A DNA stretch of 10,005 bases from Patescibacteria group bacterium (lineage in GTDB: Bacteria; Patescibacteriota; Patescibacteriia; UBA2591; PGYQ01): positions 1 through 10,005 of the forward strand of contig JAGUXS010000033.1 of NCBI GenBank assembly GCA_020061725.1, read 5' to 3'. Positions 6,309 through 10,005 of this stretch are shown piece by piece. A program made the translations under genes and the position numbers. Every line of letters starts with the position of its first letter. Position 1 is the stretch's first letter. The notes below the pieces were generated by a model that was not told where the DNA came from, searched no databases, and worked only from the letters and a program-made list of their open reading frames with translations.

Positions 6309-6427
6309 CAACTTTTTTAATATTAAATAATTATTCCTTTTTGTAAATTTTTAATAAATTAAATAAATTTATAATCTTTTTTACGTAAAATATTTTTTAA
6401 TAAACAATTTTAATATTAAAAAAGTTG
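6309..6427 (-). other. Hairpin-bounded AT-rich insertion in 23S helix 63 region
   Basis: Two arms (6309-6327 and 6409-6427) are perfect 19-bp complements, extended by TCCGC/GCGGA outside, with an 81-nt AT-rich loop. In E. coli the place is occupied by the ~35-nt helix 63. It lacks group I core motifs, so it is an extended helix or an intervening sequence cut out without splicing. Confidence 0.8.
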
Positions 6428-7016
6428 AGCGGAAGTGCTTATCCCGAAGTTACGCACGTTGTTTTGCCGAGTTCCTAAACAAAAGGTTCTCTCGTCCACC
6501 TTGGGCTTCTCGCCCTACCTACCTGTGTCGGTTTTGGTACGAATCCATTATTTTTAACCCCCTAAATCTTTTCTTGATACCCTCTCCCCTTAAGTTCACT
6601 CTGCCCGAGAGCTTTGTTTCCTCCTTTAACTTTTAAATTAAAGAAACGCGCATATCCAAAGCGCGCTTAAAGCTTGAAAATATGTCAATTCTTGAGAAAA
6701 ATAATAGAGTATAGGAATATTAACCTATTCTTCCATCGACTACCCACAACTTTATATTGGGTTTGCCTTAGGATCGACTAACCCTAGGATGATTGTCATT
6801 GCCTAGGAAACCTTAGGTTTTCGGTGTCCTGGATTTTCACCAGAATTTTTGTTACTTATGCCAACATTCTCACTTCTATAAACTCCACCTTTCCTTACGG
6901 AAAAACTTCATTGCTTATAGAAAGCTCCTCTACCACGTCGTTGCAAAGCAACGACATTCTCATCTTCGGTATTAGGTTTAAGCCTCGGTAAATTTTCAGC
7001 GCAAATTAACTAAATT

Positions 7017-7068
<52 letters not shown>

Positions 7069-7104
7069 AATTGTTTAAGTTAATTCACTACTTTTCACAC
7101 TTAA

Positions 7105-7155
7105 CCTTTTTTTATATTTAAAAAATATAAAAAATTCTAAAAAAATTAGAAAAAT
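7105..7155 (-). other. Small AT-rich insertion in 23S domain II (near E. coli 1010)
   Basis: Between CTAAGGTC and GGTTAAGTG, where E. coli has about 11 nt, the minus strand has about 54 nt made of two short A/T hairpins (TTCTAA/TTAGAA and a TATATTT/AAATATA pair). Confidence 0.6.
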
Positions 7156-7639
7156 TTAGAGACCTTAGATTGAGATCATGGGCTGTTTCCCTTTTGACTG
7201 ATGAAGCTTAGACCCCATAGTCTGACTCCTATATAATTCAACTTAGCATTCGGAGTTTGGTTGAAATGAGTAAGGCGATAACCTCCTCATCTCATTCAGT
7301 GCTCTACCTCTAAGTTTTCTATATAGGGCTAGTCCTAAAACTATTTCGAGGAGAACCAGCTATTTCCAGGTTCGATTGGAATTTCTCCGCTATCCGCAAT
7401 TCATCCCCTAGTGTTGCACGGCTAGTGGGTTCGGACCTCCACGTTTTTTTACAAACGCTTCATCCTGATCATGGATAGATCACCTGGTTTCGGGTCATTC
7501 AACGCCTTTTCCTCATAAATAAATATGAGATTCGCCCTATTAAGGCTCGCTTTCACTTTGCCTCCATCATATAAATGACTTAAACAAAAAAGCATTGAAC
7601 ACTCGTTGGCTCATTCTTCAATAGGCACGCCGTTACCTC

Positions 7640-7783
7640 GTATCTCACTATCGCTCGCCACAAAAAATTTTTAATTTTAATTTCTAATTTCTAAAAACAA
7701 ATTACAATTTTTAAACTCTAAACTTAAACCATTGTATGTAAGTATTAAAAATTAAAAATTCTATGTCGAACATTAGTGAGACA
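7640..7783 (-). other. AT-rich insertion in 23S helix 25 (intervening-sequence site)
   Basis: The flanks GTATCTCACTATCGCTCG (from 7640) and CGAACATTAGTGAGACAC (from 7767) form an imperfect stem at the tip of helix 25, a classic place for excised intervening sequences in other bacteria. The ~110-nt content (7657-7766) is built from A/T words such as AATTTCTAATTTCTAA, like those in intergenic DNA of this window. No ORF or ribozyme core is present. Confidence 0.75.
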
Positions 7784-8192
7784 CGGGGCTCCGACTCTTT
7801 GTAAGTATATAGTTTCAGATACTATTTCATCTCCCTCACCGGGATGCTTTTGATCTTTCCCTCACGGTACTTGTTCACTATCGATTATTAGAAGTATTTA
7901 GTCTTAGCATATAGTCATGCTAACTTCTCACAGAATTTCACGTGTTCCGTGATACTTAAGAAAATTATCATAAAAAATATAATCCCTTTCGCCTACAGGA
8001 CTATCACCCTCTTTAGTTGGACTTTCCAGACCATTTAGCTAGGGAAATTATAATTTTTTATCCTAACTCCATAAACGTTAGCTATAATTTTCTTGTAACC
8101 CTTTTTTAACAACGGTTTATGACCTTTAACATTAAAAAAGTTTAGACTGTTCCCCTTTCGCTCGCCACTACTTAGGGAATGCGCCATCGCTC

Positions 8193-8307
8193 CGCACTGG
8201 AATTTCTAATTTTTAATTTCTAATAAATTAGAAATGAATTAATTGTTTAAAAATTAAAGACATTAAAAAATTAAAATTAAAAATTAATTATTAAAAATTC
8301 CAGTGCG
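8193..8307 (-). other. AT-rich insertion in 23S domain I (near E. coli 240)
   Basis: CGCACTGGAATTT at 8193-8205 and its exact complement at 8295-8307 close a stem of at least 13 bp, with a further partial stem GCCA.CG/CG.TGGC outside. The ~90-nt loop is A/T words. It interrupts the stretch that reads AAAAGAAATCAACCGAGATTCCC in E. coli in two parts, before AGTAGTGGCGAGCGAA. Confidence 0.75.
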
Positions 8308-8322
8308 AAACGCTGGCATTTT

Positions 8323-8353
<31 letters not shown>

Positions 8354-8369
8354 GTTCAGCGGGTTTCCT

Positions 8370-8642
8370 CCGCGTCGCTTCGCAATAAAATCAAATATTA
8401 AAAATCAAAAATACAAATCAAAATTAAAAAATATTTTTTTCTATTAAATCATTTTACATTTTTAAAGTGTGAAAGAATAAAATACTTTTAAATTTTAACT
8501 AAAATTAACAATTGAGTATTTTATGATAATTGCTAAGATTGGTAAAAATTATTTTAGCCTCTATTCTTTTACAATCTAATTTTGTATTTTTATTTTGCGC
8601 GTTTTAATTTTTGCATTTTGAATTCATTGCGAAACGATGCGG
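8370..8642 (-). other. Extended helix 10 of 23S with a 239-nt AT-rich insertion
   Basis: Arms 8370-8386 and 8626-8642 pair over 17 positions with one A-C mismatch and one G-T. They enclose 239 nt (8387-8625) of AT-rich sequence, in place of the ~30-nt helix 10 of E. coli; helix 9 just before it (CGCTGTTCAACAGCG) is intact. There is no ribozyme core and no convincing gene. Words at 8499-8510 recur in the intergenic block at 2825-2836. Confidence 0.78.
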
Positions 8643-8786
8643 TAGCGCTGTTGAACAGCGTTGAGTTTCCTCATTCGGAAATCTCCGGATCAAAGCTTGC
8701 TTGCCAGCTCCCCGAAGCTTATCGCAGGCTACTACGTCCTTCATCAGCTTCTAATATCAAGACATCCACTATATACCTTAATAAAT

Positions 8787-8809
8787 ATATATTTTGACTC
8801 TAACTAGAA
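8787..8809 (-). other. 5' arm of the 23S rRNA processing stem
   Basis: Complement of 3980-4002 (23 bp). The mature 5' end at about 8791 lies inside the stem. Confidence 0.8.
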
Positions 8810-8821
8810 TTTAAAATCACT

Positions 8822-8849
8822 ATTTTATTGTCAAAGTGCTTTCTGTAAA
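8822..8849 (-). promoter_or_regulatory. Candidate promoter of the 23S-5S unit
   Basis: On the minus strand TTTACA (plus 8844-8849, 5 of 6) is followed after 16 nt by TAAAAT (plus 8822-8827, 5 of 6). The start would be near 8815, just outside the processing stem, which the transcript would then include whole. A perfect TTGACA at plus 8829-8834 is an alternative -35, but its -10 would fall within the stem and is poor. Confidence 0.5.
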
Positions 8850-8856
8850 AAAATTT

Positions 8857-8884
8857 AAAAAAACCGCTTTTTGAAGCGGTTTTT
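8857..8884 (-). terminator. Rho-independent terminator between map and 23S rRNA
   Basis: AAAAACCGCTT (8859-8869) and AAGCGGTTTTT (8874-8884) form an 11-bp stem with a TTTG loop, followed on the minus strand by seven T. It would stop transcripts from map, about 200 nt upstream, before the 23S gene. It has a shorter T run on the plus strand too. Confidence 0.85.
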
Positions 8885-9084
8885 AAAATAAATAATAAAT
8901 AAATATTATTAACTATTTCAAAAACCGTTTAAAAAATTTAAATTAAATTTTTTTATTTTTTCCATAAAAAATAGTTTAAATATTTATTGTTAAAATATTA
9001 AATTTAATTATATCTATCTTTTAAGGATATGTCAATTTTATTTATTATTTTTTATCCACAATTTGTATACAAAAAAAATAAATC
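8885..9084. other. Gap between terminator and map stop, nothing recognised
   Basis: AT-rich sequence with no gene or RNA that I recognise; it would be the 3' untranslated region of map. Confidence 0.5.
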
Positions 9085-9825
9085 CTATCTAGTTAATATT
9101 TTCCCTACCTTTTTTGTCACAACAATTGTATGTTCAAAATGAGCTGAAAGGCTTTTGTCGGCCATGGCGATTGTCCAATTATCATTTAGTGTTTTTATTT
9201 TAAAATCGCCTATTGCCACCATTGGTTCAATAGCCAAAATCATTCCTTCTTTTAATTTTATATTTTTCCAAGGAGAGGGAAAAAAATTTGGAATTTTGGG
9301 ATCTTCGTGAATTTTTTTCCCCACTCCATGCCCGGTTAATTGGCGAATAACAGAAAATTTATTTTTTTCCACATAGTTCTGAATTGCTTTTCCAATATCA
9401 CCAATAGTGTTTCCCTCTTTTGCTTGTTTAATTCCTAAATCTAAAGCTTTTTTTGTTATTTTAATCATTTGTTTTGCTCGCGGATGCGTTCTACCAACAG
9501 CGATAGTTACAGCCATATCTGTAAAATAACCATTATATTTTACCCCTAAATCTAAACCAACAACATCGCCTTGTTTTAAAATTTTATCTTTTGTCGGAAT
9601 GCCATGAACTATATTTTCATTTATAGAAACACAAAGACTAGCTGGAAATCCGTCATATCCTTTAAAAGCTGGTTCTGCTTTTTTACTTCTAATTATTTTT
9701 TCAGCTAATTCATCTAATTCTTTGGCTGAAATTCCCACCCTTATCGCTTTAGTCACTTTATTTAAAGTATAAGCCAATATTGTTCCGCTTTCTTGAATAA
9801 GTTTAATTTGTTTTTTTGAGTAAAT
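9085..9825 (-). CDS. map: Methionine aminopeptidase, type I; start codon not canonical
   Basis: Removes the initiator Met from nascent proteins with small second residues, a cytoplasmic dinuclear-metal enzyme. Counting from the TTG at 9777, the metal ligands are H58 (IVHGIP; the substrate-side His), D76, D87, H150 (GHGVGKKIHEDP), E184 and E215 (FEHT). Their spacings match E. coli H79, D97, D108, H171, E204 and E235 within one residue. The frame stays open and homologous-looking upstream of TTG: IYSKKQIKLIQESGTILAYTL resembles the usual type I N-terminal helix. There is no ATG, GTG or TTG in that stretch before an upstream stop. Start at ATT 9825 (or ATC 9828) is proposed, giving 246 residues; 9777 would give 230 and lose the helix. 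A lost start codon or sequence error is the alternative. The terminator at 8857-8884 follows. Confidence 0.9.
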   Translation of the reverse strand: MYSKKQIKLIQESGTILAYTLNKVTKAIRVGISAKELDELAEKIIRSKKAEPAFKGYDGFPASLCVSINENIVHGIPTKDKILKQGDVVGLDLGVKYNGYFTDMAVTIAVGRTHPRAKQMIKITKKALDLGIKQAKEGNTIGDIGKAIQNYVEKNKFSVIRQLTGHGVGKKIHEDPKIPNFFPSPWKNIKLKEGMILAIEPMVAIGDFKIKTLNDNWTIAMADKSLSAHFEHTIVVTKKVGKILTR

Positions 9826-9906
9826 GATAAAATAAGAATTAGCTTTTAACTTTTTTAAGCTATAATCTAAAATCTAAAATTTCTAATTTGTTTAATTAAT
9901 TATTTA

Positions 9907-9936
9907 TTGACTAACGCTACGTTGTCAGAGTATAAT
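9907..9936 (+). promoter_or_regulatory. Candidate promoter for the right-edge transposase gene
   Basis: TTGACT (9907-9912, 5 of 6), an 18-nt spacer and a perfect TATAAT (9931-9936). The predicted start falls at or next to the ATG at 9943, which would make the mRNA leaderless. Confidence 0.5.
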
Positions 9937-9942
9937 TGAGGT

Positions 9943-10005
9943 ATGAGATTAAAACTTCATAAAAACGCTCGGACAACATTCGCGATAAGAAAAGAAATAA
10001 AAGAG
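9943..10005 (+). CDS. N-terminal fragment of an IS481-type transposase (runs off right edge)
   Basis: The first 21 codons, MRLKLHKNARTTFAIRKEIK and onward, resemble the opening of IS481-family and related DDE integrase-type transposases, whose N-termini commonly read KLHKNARTTP.IR.EI before a helix-turn-helix. The catalytic DDE core lies outside the window. It is divergent from map, 117 nt away. A GTTGTCAGAGT at 9921-9931 has a near-inverse GCTCGGACAAC at 9967-9977 and might belong to the element's left end. The match is by recall only, on a short fragment. Confidence 0.65.
   Translation, partial: MRLKLHKNARTTFAIRKEIKE

Noticed and set aside
8582..8797. Open frame of 71 codons on the plus strand
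   Set aside because: It runs antisense through the 23S 5' end and the helix 10 insertion, with no protein family features.

Overview
The window is a very AT-rich bacterial segment with small, lysine/isoleucine/asparagine-rich proteins and long intergenic stretches of near-repetitive A/T words. It carries a 23S rRNA gene broken up by group I introns and hairpin-bounded insertions. That combination fits the Candidate Phyla Radiation (Patescibacteria, perhaps a Parcubacteria-like lineage), but this is inference, since no 16S gene lies in the window. TAA, TAG and TGA all act as stops, so code 11 is assumed.

Nearly everything is on the minus strand. From left to right: the N-terminus of a membrane-anchored protein runs off the left edge (1-126). 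Next are tRNA-CAU (probably elongator Met) and tRNA-Lys(CUU), then tsaC/sua5 (threonylcarbamoyl-AMP synthase), an MFS-type permease, rplT (ribosomal protein bL20), 5S rRNA, and a 23S rRNA gene of about 4.8 kb (3995-8791). After a terminator and a promoter region comes map (methionine aminopeptidase). The right edge holds the first 21 codons of a plus-strand gene that looks like an IS481-type transposase.

The centre of interest is the 23S gene. Comparison from memory with the E. coli 23S sequence places two group I introns at E. coli positions 1917 and 2262, both known intron hot spots. The L1917 intron is 752 nt, encodes a single-motif LAGLIDADG homing endonuclease, and appears to end in A rather than the nearly universal terminal G. 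The L2262 intron is 431 nt and carries only an AT-rich filler where its sister has the endonuclease gene. Four further hairpin-bounded AT-rich insertions lie at H10, just after H10 (near E. coli 240), at H25 and at H63, with a smaller one near E. coli 1010. A shortened L1-stalk hairpin matches the known loss of uL1 in some CPR lineages.

The genes are mostly translation functions: tRNAs, t6A modification, bL20, 23S/5S and N-terminal Met removal. No 16S gene or spacer tRNA precedes the 23S; a terminator and promoter separate it from map, so the 23S-5S unit looks like an independent transcription unit. Diverged intergenic repeats tie the gaps together: a duplicated ~120-bp promoter-bearing block upstream of both rplT and the permease, a perfect 30-bp inverted repeat that also encodes the TsaC tail, and a 38-bp inverted pair.
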